64,000 nt of DNA from an uncultured Oscillospiraceae bacterium (GTDB lineage: Bacteria > Bacillota > Clostridia > Oscillospirales > Acutalibacteraceae): NCBI GenBank assembly GCA_900546785.1, contig URED01000002.1:12641-76640 (forward strand), in the 5' to 3' direction. Shown one piece after another: positions 9,154 through 18,607 of this stretch. A program made the translations under genes and the position numbers. Under the pieces are notes generated by a model. It saw only the letters and a program-made list of their open reading frames with translations. It searched no databases and was not told the DNA's origin. Numbering within the stretch: the first letter of the stretch is position 1; every line of letters starts with the position of its first letter.

Positions 9154-10032
9154 ATGATTAGGTCTATGACGGGATTCGGCAGAGCAACTGCGGAATCTCA
9201 GGGATATTTTATTACGGTTGAATTAAAATCCGTTAATCACAGATATTTTGATTTTAACTGTCGTCTTCCCAGGCAGTATGGTTTTGCTGAGGAGAAGCTT
9301 AAATCTTATATCAATTCACGTGTTGCACGCGGAAAGATAGATTGCTTTTTGGGCGTTGAGGCACTTAAGACTGATGACGCTGAAGTGCTTGTAAATCACA
9401 CGCTTGCAGGTGCTTATGTACAGGCTCTAAAAGAATTGTCAGATACTTATGCTTTGCAGGCGGATTTCGGCGCTTCTGCAATTGCACGCTTTCCTGATGT
9501 GCTTGTTTTAAAAAAGAGCGATGAAGATGAAGAATTGCTTTGGTCTCTAATAGAGCCTGTTGCCAAAGAGGCGGTAGATAAATTCATTGCCATGCGCGAG
9601 GTTGAGGGTGAAAAAATGCGCCGTGATGTTGACGCACGCGCGGGTTTCATACTTGATTGCGTTTCTTTCATTGAAAAACGTTCTCCCCAAACCGTTAAAG
9701 AATATAACGATAAGCTTATTGCTCGCGTACATGAGCTTATAGGTGACGTAACGCTTGACGAGAGCAGGATCATTCAGGAAGTTGCGATTTATGCCGATAA
9801 GGTTGCCGTTGCGGAAGAGACAGTAAGACTCCGCTCGCATATTGCGCAGCTTAGATCTTTTTTGAACAGTGAGGAAGCTATCGGCAGAAAAATGGATTTC
9901 CTTGTGCAGGAGATCAACAGAGAGGCAAATACGATCGGTTCCAAAGCCAGCGACGTTGAGATTGCTCGCAAGGTTGTTGAGATCAAGGCTGAAGTGGAAA
10001 AAATCCGCGAACAGATTCAGAATATTGAATAG
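9154..10032 (+). CDS. yicC: YicC/YloC-family protein (endoribonuclease-type)
   Basis: The 292-residue protein carries the family start MIRSMTGFGRA, a YicC N-terminal domain (about 1-155) with LKSVNHRYFD, and the C-terminal DUF1732 domain (about 205-292) with FLVQEINREANTIGSK. Members are cytoplasmic ring-forming ribonucleases acting in RNA turnover. It is the first gene of the operon, followed by remA after 27 bp, as in Bacillus (yloC-ylzA-gmk). Confidence 0.93.
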   Translation: MIRSMTGFGRATAESQGYFITVELKSVNHRYFDFNCRLPRQYGFAEEKLKSYINSRVARGKIDCFLGVEALKTDDAEVLVNHTLAGAYVQALKELSDTYALQADFGASAIARFPDVLVLKKSDEDEELLWSLIEPVAKEAVDKFIAMREVEGEKMRRDVDARAGFILDCVSFIEKRSPQTVKEYNDKLIARVHELIGDVTLDESRIIQEVAIYADKVAVAEETVRLRSHIAQLRSFLNSEEAIGRKMDFLVQEINREANTIGSKASDVEIARKVVEIKAEVEKIREQIQNIE

Positions 10033-10059
10033 CATTTCGTCTTACGGAAAGGTGATCTT

Positions 10060-10308
10060 ATGGAGTTTGTGAATATAGGATTCGGCAATCTTGTTAACGC
10101 TTCAAGGGTAATATCCGTTGTCAGCCCGGAGTCGGCACCTGTTAAAAGAATGGTTCAGGAGGCAAAATCAAGCGGTATGCTGATTGACGCTACCCACGGC
10201 AGAAAGACCATGAGCGTAATTATTACGGATTCCGATCATGTTCTTTTATCTTATCTTGATCTGAAGCAGATTGCGCAAAAATTTAATGCAAAGGAGGCGG
10301 TTCAATGA
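10060..10308 (+). CDS. remA: RemA/YlzA family DNA-binding regulator (DUF370)
   Basis: The 82-residue protein matches RemA over its full length (VNIGFGNLVN near the start, then SAPVKRMVQEAK and LIDATHGRKT). In Bacillus subtilis RemA is an oligomeric DNA-binding activator of matrix and osmoprotection genes. The role in this organism is not known. An AAAGGTGATCTT ribosome-binding region precedes the ATG, and the end overlaps the gmk start by 4 bp (ATGA). Confidence 0.92.
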   Translation: MEFVNIGFGNLVNASRVISVVSPESAPVKRMVQEAKSSGMLIDATHGRKTMSVIITDSDHVLLSYLDLKQIAQKFNAKEAVQ

Positions 10309-10883
10309 AAAAATCGGGAATGATCGTAATATTGTCTGCCCCAAGCGGCTGCGGAAAGGATACCGTGTTCAGAGAGATATCAAAAATAAGAAATGACGTT
10401 TTTGAATCTGTTTCCGCAACCACGCGAAAGCCGAGAAAAGGCGAGATTGACGGCGTTGATTATTTTTTCAAAACAAAAGACGAATTTGAAGAGATGATCG
10501 CGCAGGACAGTTTTTTAGAGTACGCAAGCTATAATAACTGCTATTACGGAACGCCTGCTGCACCCGCCGTTGCGGCTGTGAATAAGGGAAAGATTTGTTT
10601 CCTTATCATTGAGCGAAAAGGTGCGCAAAAGGTTATGAAGAACTATCCGGATGCCGTATCGATTTTTTTGATGCCGCCGGATATGCACACGCTTGAGCAC
10701 CGCCTCAAAAAGCGCAATACAGAGAGCGACGAGGTCATAAAAAAACGCCTGAAGATTGCTGAGGAGGAAATTGAAGCCGCCTCAAAATTCAATTATGTAG
10801 TTGTAAATGACAAGCTGCAAAGAGCGGTTTGTGAAATTAATGATATACTTAACGCTGAGCTTGAAAAGCGTAATAATGACTGA
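10305..10883 (+). CDS. gmk: Guanylate kinase
   Basis: The 192-residue protein phosphorylates GMP to GDP with ATP in nucleotide synthesis. The P-loop is S-A-P-S-G-C-G-K-D-T (residues 11-20), where most relatives have Gly in place of the Asp before Thr. The GMP-binding region SVSATTRKPRKGEIDGVDYFF follows in two parts. Length is normal. It starts inside the remA stop and is followed by rpoZ after 14 bp. Confidence 0.95.
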   Translation: MKKSGMIVILSAPSGCGKDTVFREISKIRNDVFESVSATTRKPRKGEIDGVDYFFKTKDEFEEMIAQDSFLEYASYNNCYYGTPAAPAVAAVNKGKICFLIIERKGAQKVMKNYPDAVSIFLMPPDMHTLEHRLKKRNTESDEVIKKRLKIAEEEIEAASKFNYVVVNDKLQRAVCEINDILNAELEKRNND

Positions 10884-10897
10884 TAGGAGATTATAGT

Positions 10898-11170
10898 ATG
10901 TTTAACCCGGATTTAAAGAAACTTTTAAAGGACTGCAACAGCAGATACAGCCTTGTTGTAGGTGTTGCCAAAAGAGCGCGTGAGATCAGAGACGAAGCTG
11001 TTAATAACGAGGTTTTGCTTAACGAAAAAGCAGTTTCTACAGCTATAAACGATATTTATGACGGCAAATTCGTTGTTGAAGAGCCGGAAGAGATACACAC
11101 GCAAAAGCAAAAGGACGCAAAAAAAGCCCGTCAAAATCAAAGTTCAAACGGCACTGATACCAAGGAGTAA
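10898..11170 (+). CDS. rpoZ: RNA polymerase omega subunit
   Basis: The 90-residue protein has the omega pattern: N-S-R-Y-S-L-V near residue 15, VAKRAREI, then a helix ending in A-I-N-D-I-Y-D-G-K. Omega helps assemble RNA polymerase around the beta' subunit. The C-terminal tail is Lys/Gln-rich. The gene lies between gmk and priA; coaBC, which separates rpoZ and priA in Bacillus, is absent. Its stop overlaps the priA start (TAATG). Confidence 0.93.
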   Translation: MFNPDLKKLLKDCNSRYSLVVGVAKRAREIRDEAVNNEVLLNEKAVSTAINDIYDGKFVVEEPEEIHTQKQKDAKKARQNQSSNGTDTKE

Positions 11171-13395
11171 TGAACAGGCTTATAGCCACCGTTGCGGTGG
11201 AAAACACTTTTTTCAGCTCCGGTGAGGATTATGATTATTATGTTCCACATGAGCTTGAAAAAAGCATAAAAACGGGAAGCCGTGTGTATATCCCGTTCGG
11301 AAGAGCCAATACAAAGCGCAGAGGAATCGTTGTAAAGCTGTTTCATGCACTTAATTCCGAACTTAAGGAAATACTTTCTGTTGATGAAAAATATCCGGCG
11401 TTGCCGGAAGAGATGGTATCTCTCGCGCTGTGGCTCAAAGAACGCTGCTTTTGTACAACATATGATTGTCTGCGCCAGATGCTTCCGCGCGGCATTGATA
11501 AAATCGGAGACAAAAGCAGTAAGATGATCTGCCTTGCTGACGGCGAACTGCCGCATTTGAAGCTAACGCCGAAGCAGCAATCTGTTTACAGCTTATTGTG
11601 CGACGTCGGCTCTGCACAGGTCAATGAGGTTTGCAATTTTTGCTCCGTCGGTAAGGGCGTGCTCGATAATCTTGTCAAATACGGTGTTTGCCGATATTTT
11701 GAGAAAGAAGTATACAGAACGCCGTTTAAAGATATTACCGAATGTGGCGAAAAATCCCCTATAACGCTTTCAAAAAGCCAGCAGAGTGCCTTCAACACCT
11801 ATCTTGCTATGATGAAAAAAGATGGCGGAACGGGGCTGCTGTACGGTGTGACGGGTTCCGGAAAAACACAAGTGTATCTTAAGCTGATTGATGAAGCCCT
11901 TAAACTGGGTAAGGATGTTATAGTGCTTGTGCCTGAAATCGCATTAACGCCGCAAATGCTGTCTATTTTTCATAAAAGATACGGTAAGAAAGTTGCCGTG
12001 CTGCACAGTGGTCTTTCCATAGGCGAACGAACGGATGAATATAAACGTGCAAGCAGGGGAGAAGCCAAGATCGTTGTAGGTACCAGAAGCGCCGTTTTTG
12101 CACCGCTGAAAAATCTTGGACTTATCGTTATGGATGAGGAACAGGAACACACATACAAGAGCGAACGTACACCGCGTTATCATGCGCGTGAAGTTGCCAA
12201 TTTCAGGTGCAAATTTAATAAGGCTTTGTTTTTGATGACCTCTGCAACACCCAGTATTGAGAGCTATTCCGCTGCTGTCAACGGCAGATACACCCTTTGT
12301 GAGATCAACGAAAGATACGGCAGCGCTAAGCTTCCCAAAGTCATAACCGTTGACATGAAATCAGAGATGGCTAAAGGAAACAAATCTCCGATTTCAGGCA
12401 CTTTACAACAGCTAATACAGGAAAATCTTGATAATAAAAAGCAAACCATATTACTTATCAACAGGCGCGGATATAATACTTTTATCGCCTGTAACAGCTG
12501 CGGTCATGTAATAACCTGCCCGAATTGCAGTATCAGCTTAACGTATCACAGCTATAACAACCGTCTCATGTGCCATTACTGCGGCTATTCCAAACCGCTT
12601 GATAATGTATGCCCGGAGTGCGGGAAAAACAGCATCAGGTACAGCGGTTACGGCACGCAACGCATTGAGGACGAACTTAAACGGCTGTTTCCAAATGCTG
12701 CGCTGATCAGAATGGACGCGGATACCACAACGCAGAAATTCAGCCATCAACGGATATTTGACTCGTTTTTGAACGGAGAATACGACATTCTTATCGGTAC
12801 TCAGATGGTTGCCAAAGGGCTTGATTTTCCGAATGTCACGCTTGTCGGCGTGGTCAATGCCGATAATTCGCTTTATGATGAAAGCTATCTTGCAAATGAA
12901 CGTTCGTTCGATCTTATCACGCAAGTGGTGGGCAGAAGCGGCCGGCGCGACGAAGCGGGCAAGGCAGTTATCCAAACGATAGATCCATATAATGAGATCA
13001 TCGATTTTGCCTCTGCTCAGGACTATAAATCGTTTTTTAAAAGCGAGATGGCTTTAAGAAAGATGCTGACATATCCACCGTTTTGCGACATATATTTTGC
13101 TTCGTTCATCAGCGAAAATGAAAACAGTGCCGCGCTTTGTGCAAAAGCTTTTTTTGAACAGCTTGTGGAACTTAATAAAACGGTCTACAGTTCAGAAAAA
13201 CTGATCGTTTTAGGGCCAAGTCCGTCAAAAATAAGCAAACTGAAAAACAATTACCGCTACGGGCTGACTGTTAAGTGCAAAAATTCAAAATCAGTTCGCA
13301 AAATGTTAAATGATGTATTAAAATATATTGATAAAATCAAAGAATATAAGGGCGTTTCAGTTGCAATAGACCTGAACCCTTATGATTTGAATTAA
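11170..13395 (+). CDS. priA: Primosomal replication protein N' (PriA helicase)
   Basis: The 741-residue superfamily 2 helicase restarts stalled replication forks. Visible parts are the N-terminal 3'-DNA-binding domain, Walker A G-V-T-G-S-G-K-T (about 226-233), the DEEQEH box (about 322) and eight cysteines in four CxxC pairs (about 440-490) that bind two zinc ions. The helicase motif VGRSGRR is also present. The ATG overlaps the rpoZ stop, indicating translational coupling. Confidence 0.96.
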   Translation: MNRLIATVAVENTFFSSGEDYDYYVPHELEKSIKTGSRVYIPFGRANTKRRGIVVKLFHALNSELKEILSVDEKYPALPEEMVSLALWLKERCFCTTYDCLRQMLPRGIDKIGDKSSKMICLADGELPHLKLTPKQQSVYSLLCDVGSAQVNEVCNFCSVGKGVLDNLVKYGVCRYFEKEVYRTPFKDITECGEKSPITLSKSQQSAFNTYLAMMKKDGGTGLLYGVTGSGKTQVYLKLIDEALKLGKDVIVLVPEIALTPQMLSIFHKRYGKKVAVLHSGLSIGERTDEYKRASRGEAKIVVGTRSAVFAPLKNLGLIVMDEEQEHTYKSERTPRYHAREVANFRCKFNKALFLMTSATPSIESYSAAVNGRYTLCEINERYGSAKLPKVITVDMKSEMAKGNKSPISGTLQQLIQENLDNKKQTILLINRRGYNTFIACNSCGHVITCPNCSISLTYHSYNNRLMCHYCGYSKPLDNVCPECGKNSIRYSGYGTQRIEDELKRLFPNAALIRMDADTTTQKFSHQRIFDSFLNGEYDILIGTQMVAKGLDFPNVTLVGVVNADNSLYDESYLANERSFDLITQVVGRSGRRDEAGKAVIQTIDPYNEIIDFASAQDYKSFFKSEMALRKMLTYPPFCDIYFASFISENENSAALCAKAFFEQLVELNKTVYSSEKLIVLGPSPSKISKLKNNYRYGLTVKCKNSKSVRKMLNDVLKYIDKIKEYKGVSVAIDLNPYDLN

Positions 13396-13459
13396 TACCC
13401 GCTCCAACAGGCTGCGTTGCTGCGGAAATAAAATTGCAGCCGGAAAGGCAGTGTAAACA

Positions 13460-13918
13460 ATGGCTCTCAGAAATGTTGTTAAGCTCGGAGATCCCATTTT
13501 ATATAAAAAAAGCAGAAAGGTAGAAAAATTTGACGCAAAGCTTGCCGTTTTGATAGACGATATGTTTGAAACCATGTATTCGGCTAACGGAGTAGGTCTT
13601 GCCGCGGTTCAAGTGGGAATACTAAAAAGAGTGGTCGTCATTGATATCGGCGAAGGTCCAATTGAGCTTGTTAATCCCGAGATCACGCTTCAGGAGGGTG
13701 AACAAAAGGAAAGCGAAGGCTGCCTTTCTCTGCCCGGAAAATACGGCGTTACGCTGCGTCCCAAGAAAGTGCAGGTAAAAGCGCAGGACAGAAACGGAAA
13801 ATGGCAGGTCTTTACCGGTGAAGACCTGAAAGCGATTGCCTTTTGCCACGAGATTGACCATTTGGACGGCGTTTTATTTACCTCGCATCTTATTGACGGA
13901 AAGCTGGAGGAGCAATGA
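13460..13918 (+). CDS. def: Peptide deformylase
   Basis: The 152-residue metalloenzyme removes the formyl group from the first methionine of new proteins. The three metal-site motifs are present: G-V-G-L-A-A-V-Q (about 45-52), E-G-C-L-S-L (about 86-91) and H-E-I-D-H (130-134). It sits directly before fmt, which adds the formyl group, with an ATGA overlap. A short spacer of about 64 bp separates it from priA. Confidence 0.96.
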   Translation: MALRNVVKLGDPILYKKSRKVEKFDAKLAVLIDDMFETMYSANGVGLAAVQVGILKRVVVIDIGEGPIELVNPEITLQEGEQKESEGCLSLPGKYGVTLRPKKVQVKAQDRNGKWQVFTGEDLKAIAFCHEIDHLDGVLFTSHLIDGKLEEQ

Positions 13919-14841
13919 AAATCGTTTTTATGGGTACGCCGGATTATGCCGTGCCCTCACTTCAAAAGCTTATCGATGAAAAATATGACGTCGCCGCTGT
14001 TTTTACACAGCCGGATAAAAAGGTTGGCAGAAAACAGCTTTTGACTCCGCCGGCTGTAAAAAAAACCGCTGTTCAAAACGGTATAAAAGTTTATCAGCCC
14101 AATACTTTTAAGGACGGAGCTGCCGAGCAGATATTAAAAGATATAGCGCCGGACGCAATCATTGTTGCTGCCTACGGTAAAATACTTCCGAAATCTGTAT
14201 TGGAGATACCAAAGTACGGTTGTATAAACGTTCACGCATCTCTCCTGCCGAAATACAGGGGGGCTGCTCCGATTCAGCATGCAGTTCTTGACGGTGAAAA
14301 AGAAACAGGAATTACGATCATGCAGATGGACGAGGGCATCGATACCGGTGATATTTTATACGCGGTCAGAACTAAAATCGGTATTAACGAAACATCTGCC
14401 GAGCTATTTAAACGTTTGGCGGCTTTGGGCGCCGATGCCCTGATTCAAGCGTTGAGCCAAGTTCAGAGCGGAAATGTTGTGCCTGTTAAGCAGACCGGCG
14501 AATCATCGTATGCACATATGATAGATAAAACCCTGTGCCCGATAGACTGGAGCAAGTCGGCTTTTGAGGTGCACAATAAAATACGCGGCTTACAGACATG
14601 GCCCTGCGCGGAAACACTGATAAACGGTAAAAGAGTAAAGATCCACGCTTCAGTTTTATGTGAGGGCAGAGTCGCAAAAGCAGGCGAGGTCATAAGCTCA
14701 AACGGTGAATTGATCGTTTCCTGCGGAGACGGGAAATGTATTTCAATTACCAGTCTTCAGCCCGAGGGCAAGAAAATTATGGATATTCGTTCCTATCTTG
14801 CCGGGAATCCGCTGAATAGCGGTTTGATCCTGGGCGAATAG
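13915..14841 (+). CDS. fmt: Methionyl-tRNA formyltransferase
   Basis: The 308-residue enzyme transfers a formyl group from 10-formyl-tetrahydrofolate to initiator Met-tRNA. It begins [16 protein letters not shown] and carries the active-site stretch [18 protein letters not shown] at about 103-120. The C-terminal tRNA-binding domain follows. The start overlaps the def stop by 4 bp. Confidence 0.96.
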   Translation: MKIVFMGTPDYAVPSLQKLIDEKYDVAAVFTQPDKKVGRKQLLTPPAVKKTAVQNGIKVYQPNTFKDGAAEQILKDIAPDAIIVAAYGKILPKSVLEIPKYGCINVHASLLPKYRGAAPIQHAVLDGEKETGITIMQMDEGIDTGDILYAVRTKIGINETSAELFKRLAALGADALIQALSQVQSGNVVPVKQTGESSYAHMIDKTLCPIDWSKSAFEVHNKIRGLQTWPCAETLINGKRVKIHASVLCEGRVAKAGEVISSNGELIVSCGDGKCISITSLQPEGKKIMDIRSYLAGNPLNSGLILGE

Positions 14842-14887
14842 ACAGCATGTGATTTTCTAAATATCTATCCAAAAAAGGAAGGTTTTT

Positions 14888-15574
14888 ATGGATTTATATA
14901 TCTATTATTTAACCGGCTTTATCATGATACCGGTCGTTATCTTCGCATTTATTTGCCAGATTAAAGTGAATTCAAATTATAAAAAATACAGTAAAATACG
15001 CAATGCACGTAATATGACAGGCGCTCAGGCCGCATATGAGCTGCTTCAAATGAACGGTGTTACCGATGTCAGAATCAAGCGTATTGCCGGCAATCTTACC
15101 GATCATTATAATCCGAGAACGAAAGAGATCTGCCTTTCTGAAGGAGTGTTCAATTCAAACAGTATTGCGGCGGTGGGTATTGCATGCCACGAGGCCGGAC
15201 ACGCCTGCCAGCATGCAAAAGGATATTTTCCGCTTAAGATCAGAAATCTGGTCGTTCCGGTAACCAGATTCGGTTCATATTTGGGTATACCGCTTGCCCT
15301 TATCGGAATTTTTATCAACTGGCAGCCGCTCGTGTATGTTGGTATAATTCTCTATGCAGCCGTTGCGCTGTTTCAATTAATCACTCTGCCTGTTGAATTC
15401 AATGCTTCAAAAAGAGCTTTGCAAACGATCAAGGCAAACGGTTTCCTTGTAGGAACCGAATATACTGGCGCAAAAAAAGTGCTTACCGCTGCTGCGTTAA
15501 CTTATGTTGCCGCGCTTGCGTCGGCGCTTGCAACCTTGCTTAGGCTCCTGCTTGTTGCGGGCAGAAGAAGGTGA
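14888..15574 (+). CDS. Membrane zinc metallopeptidase (YugP / Zn_peptidase_2 family)
   Basis: The 228-residue protein has an N-terminal membrane segment, the zinc-protease motif H-E-A-G-H at about 101-105, and two or more C-terminal hydrophobic segments. It matches the YugP-type neutral zinc metallopeptidases, whose substrates are unknown. It is inserted between fmt and rsmB, which are adjacent in Bacillus. The stop overlaps the GTG start of rsmB. Confidence 0.9.
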   Translation: MDLYIYYLTGFIMIPVVIFAFICQIKVNSNYKKYSKIRNARNMTGAQAAYELLQMNGVTDVRIKRIAGNLTDHYNPRTKEICLSEGVFNSNSIAAVGIACHEAGHACQHAKGYFPLKIRNLVVPVTRFGSYLGIPLALIGIFINWQPLVYVGIILYAAVALFQLITLPVEFNASKRALQTIKANGFLVGTEYTGAKKVLTAAALTYVAALASALATLLRLLLVAGRRR

Positions 15575-16806
15575 GTGCTCAAAGACAGGCGGCGTTTGAA
15601 ACGCTGTATCGGATCTGCTATGACAGCGCATATTCCAATATTGCCGTAGATAACGCACTTTCTCAGCTGAATGAGGGGAAGGCCTTTACGGCGCGTATTG
15701 TTTACGGTGTGCTGGAACGGCTTATCACTTTGGATTATATCATTGACAGATTCTGCGATAAGCCTAAACCAAAGCTGAGGATCATTCTCAGAATGGGCGT
15801 TTACCAGCTCTATTTTATGGATAAGGTATCGACCGCCGCTGCGATTGATGAAAGCGTAAAGCTTGCAAAGGCAAACGGTTTGAAGTATTATTCATCGTTT
15901 ATCAATGCCGTTTTGCATAAAGTGGATTCCAACAGAATAAATATAGACGAGCTTGACGATATCAGCGTCAGATATTCTGTACCCCAAAGCCTTATCAATA
16001 TGTGGATAAAGGCGTACGGCAGAGAAACTGTGCTGCAATATCTTCCCGGGCTTAATGAAGCCCCTCCGGTGTTTGCTGTTCCGAATTCTTTCAATACCGA
16101 TGCCGATGCGCTTTGTACCATGCTAACGGTCGAGGGCGTTAGATGCAGCGTATTTGAAGATATTGTTAAGATCACTTCATCACCGGATCTTACGTCGCTT
16201 GAGGCCTTTAAAAACGGATTTTTTTATATTCAAGATGTCAACTGCTATAAGGCAATAAAAGCGCTTGATATTAAACAGGGAGAACGTGTTATTGATGTTT
16301 GTGCTGCTCCCGGTGGAAAAAGCTTTACTGCGGCAATGTTTGCGGGGAAATCTGGAGAGGTTTTGTCTTTCGATCTGCACAAGAGCCGTGTTTCGCTTAT
16401 AAAGGAGGCTGCCGGCAGGCTTGGACTTACAAACATTTCTGCTGATGTAAACGATGCCTGTGTTTTTAATGATAGGATCGGTTCGGCGGATAAAGTCATC
16501 TGCGATGTACCCTGCAGCGGATACGGAATCGTAAGGCGTAAGCCGGAAATCCGATATAAAGAACTTGATTCGATCAAGGGATTGCCGGATATACAGCTTA
16601 AAATTTTAAACGTTAGCGCAGGCTATCTTAAAAACGGCGGCAGGCTTTTGTATTCAACCTGCACGCTTAACAGGCGTGAAAACGAGGCTGTTATTGACAG
16701 ATTTTTGAATGAAAATAAAGCATTTTCGGTATTGCAGATGAAAACGTTCTTCCCCGGTGAAAATGACGGAGACGGCTTTTTTTACTGTGTGCTTGAGAGG
16801 AAATAA
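15571..16806 (+). CDS. rsmB: 16S rRNA (cytosine-967-C5)-methyltransferase
   Basis: The 411-residue enzyme methylates C967 of 16S rRNA with SAM. It has a NusB-like RNA-binding domain (about 1-135) and a Rossmann methyltransferase with CAAPGGK (about 244-250). The catalytic cysteine region is D-V-P-C-S-G-Y-G (about 311), with STCTLNRREN near 363. The start is a GTG inside the previous stop codon (GTGA). rlmN begins one base after its stop. Confidence 0.95.
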   Translation: MSAQRQAAFETLYRICYDSAYSNIAVDNALSQLNEGKAFTARIVYGVLERLITLDYIIDRFCDKPKPKLRIILRMGVYQLYFMDKVSTAAAIDESVKLAKANGLKYYSSFINAVLHKVDSNRINIDELDDISVRYSVPQSLINMWIKAYGRETVLQYLPGLNEAPPVFAVPNSFNTDADALCTMLTVEGVRCSVFEDIVKITSSPDLTSLEAFKNGFFYIQDVNCYKAIKALDIKQGERVIDVCAAPGGKSFTAAMFAGKSGEVLSFDLHKSRVSLIKEAAGRLGLTNISADVNDACVFNDRIGSADKVICDVPCSGYGIVRRKPEIRYKELDSIKGLPDIQLKILNVSAGYLKNGGRLLYSTCTLNRRENEAVIDRFLNENKAFSVLQMKTFFPGENDGDGFFYCVLERK

Positions 16807-17844
16807 ATGAAAACGGATATAAAATCTTTAAGTTTTGATGAGCTCGTTGCGCTTGTGAATGCACTTGATCTTCCTAAGTACAGAGCCGGGCAGCTTTTTT
16901 CGTGGCTTCATAAATTCGGCGTTACAGATTTCAGCCAAATGGCCAATATTCCAAAATCGATACGCTCTGTTCTTGCCGAGCGTTATTACATTTCCGGCTG
17001 CAGCATAGAAGAAAAATATGTTTCAAGGATTGATTCAACCGTTAAATATCTTTTTAGATTACATGACGGCGAATACATAGAATCCGTTATAATGAAATAT
17101 AAATACGGTTATACGATCTGCGTTTCAAGCCAGGTAGGCTGCAAAATGGGGTGCAGATTCTGCGCTTCTACGCTTGCCGGTTTCAAGCGTAACCTGACGG
17201 CGGGTGAGATCGAAGGTCAGATTCATGCTGCGCAGACAGATCTGAATATCCGAATCTCGCATATTGTTCTTATGGGTATCGGAGAGCCGCTGGATAATTT
17301 TGACAATGTTATAAGATTTATAGAAAACGTCAATAACGATAACGGGCTGAATATCTCTGCCAGAAATATAACCCTTTCCACCTGCGGTATCGTTCCCAAA
17401 ATCAAAGCGCTTATGCAGCTCAATCTGCAAATCACTTTAACAATATCTTTGCATGCTCCCAATGATGAAATAAGGAGCAGAACTATGCCTGTTAATGAGA
17501 AATACGGTGTTCATGAGCTGATCGCCGTATGCCGCGAGTATGCGTTGCGTACTTCGCGCCGCGTTTCGTTTGAATACACCTTAATTAAAGACGTTAATGA
17601 CAGCAGGGAGTGTGCCGAAGAACTTTCCGAACTTATAAAAGGAATGCTCTGCCACGTAAATCTTATACCGGTAAATAATGTTGATGAGCGAAATAATATC
17701 AGAAGCACGGACGAGTCTGTTAATAATTTTTTACAAATATTGCAAAAAAACGGCATTAATGCTACAATAAGAAGGACTTTGGGAAGCGATATAAACGCCT
17801 CCTGCGGTCAATTAAGAAGAAAGAAATCAGAGGTGGCTCAATGA
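16807..17844 (+). CDS. rlmN: 23S rRNA (adenine-2503-C2)-methyltransferase, radical SAM
   Basis: The 345-residue enzyme methylates A2503 of 23S rRNA. The radical-SAM cluster motif is C-K-M-G-C-R-F-C at about 112-119, preceded by VSSQVGCKMG; the MGIGEPLDNFDNV stretch and the GSDINASCGQLR ending (mechanistic Cys) are typical. Length is normal. Its last bases overlap the phosphatase gene (ATGA). Confidence 0.96.
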   Translation: MKTDIKSLSFDELVALVNALDLPKYRAGQLFSWLHKFGVTDFSQMANIPKSIRSVLAERYYISGCSIEEKYVSRIDSTVKYLFRLHDGEYIESVIMKYKYGYTICVSSQVGCKMGCRFCASTLAGFKRNLTAGEIEGQIHAAQTDLNIRISHIVLMGIGEPLDNFDNVIRFIENVNNDNGLNISARNITLSTCGIVPKIKALMQLNLQITLTISLHAPNDEIRSRTMPVNEKYGVHELIAVCREYALRTSRRVSFEYTLIKDVNDSRECAEELSELIKGMLCHVNLIPVNNVDERNNIRSTDESVNNFLQILQKNGINATIRRTLGSDINASCGQLRRKKSEVAQ

Positions 17845-18572
17845 AAATAGTCGCTAAAACCGATAAGGGCAGAGTTCGCTCTTCAAATCAGGACGCATAT
17901 GCAGTAGGTGAATTTCCTGATGAGGTCGCTTGGGCAATCGTTTGCGACGGTATGGGCGGTGCTGCCGGCGGCAATATTGCTTCCGCGCTGGCAGTTAAGG
18001 TGATAAGCGATAAGATAAATGCTGCTTATCGCTCGGAAATGAAGCCATCTTCAATCAGAAATATGCTGGATTCCGCCCTTGTTGCGGCGAATATTGAGGT
18101 CTATGATCTGGCGGATGCCAATCCCGATCTTCGCGGAATGGGTACAACTGTTGTGTGCGCCATCGTTAAAGATTCCTGTGCTTATATTGCCCACGCCGGG
18201 GACAGCAGAGCGTATATTTTCAAAAGCAACGATAAACTTGAGCAGGTGACCACCGATCATAGCTTGGTTCAGAATTTGGTAGACAGCGGTAAGATCACAA
18301 AAGAGGAAGCCGAGCACCATCCGAATAAAAATATTATTACAAGGGCAATCGGTGTTGATAAGAGTATAAAAATCGATTTTGACGAGGTTGACCTGGATGA
18401 TGATGAAGTTCTGATCCTTTGCACGGACGGACTTTCAAATTATGTTTCAGACGATGAGATGATAAGCGAAGTCAAGGACGGGCGCTATTATGCGTTTGCA
18501 GACAGGCTTGTAAAAAAAGCGAATCATAACGGCGGCGGCGATAACATTACAGTTGTTGCCATTGCAAAATAA
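17841..18572 (+). CDS. prpC: PP2C-type serine/threonine phosphatase (PrpC/Stp)
   Basis: The 243-residue metal-dependent phosphatase begins with the RSSNQDAYAVG motif, then D-G-M-G-G at about 37-41, G-D-S-R-A-Y at about 121 and a C-terminal D-N-I-T-V-V. It reverses phosphorylation by the PASTA kinase encoded next, a standard pair in Gram-positive bacteria that tunes cell-wall growth and stationary phase. The gap to the kinase gene is 35 bp. Confidence 0.94.
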   Translation: MKIVAKTDKGRVRSSNQDAYAVGEFPDEVAWAIVCDGMGGAAGGNIASALAVKVISDKINAAYRSEMKPSSIRNMLDSALVAANIEVYDLADANPDLRGMGTTVVCAIVKDSCAYIAHAGDSRAYIFKSNDKLEQVTTDHSLVQNLVDSGKITKEEAEHHPNKNIITRAIGVDKSIKIDFDEVDLDDDEVLILCTDGLSNYVSDDEMISEVKDGRYYAFADRLVKKANHNGGGDNITVVAIAK

Positions 18573-18607
18573 GATTTGAATTTGCCCGAAAGGCTGTGGT
18601 TATATAA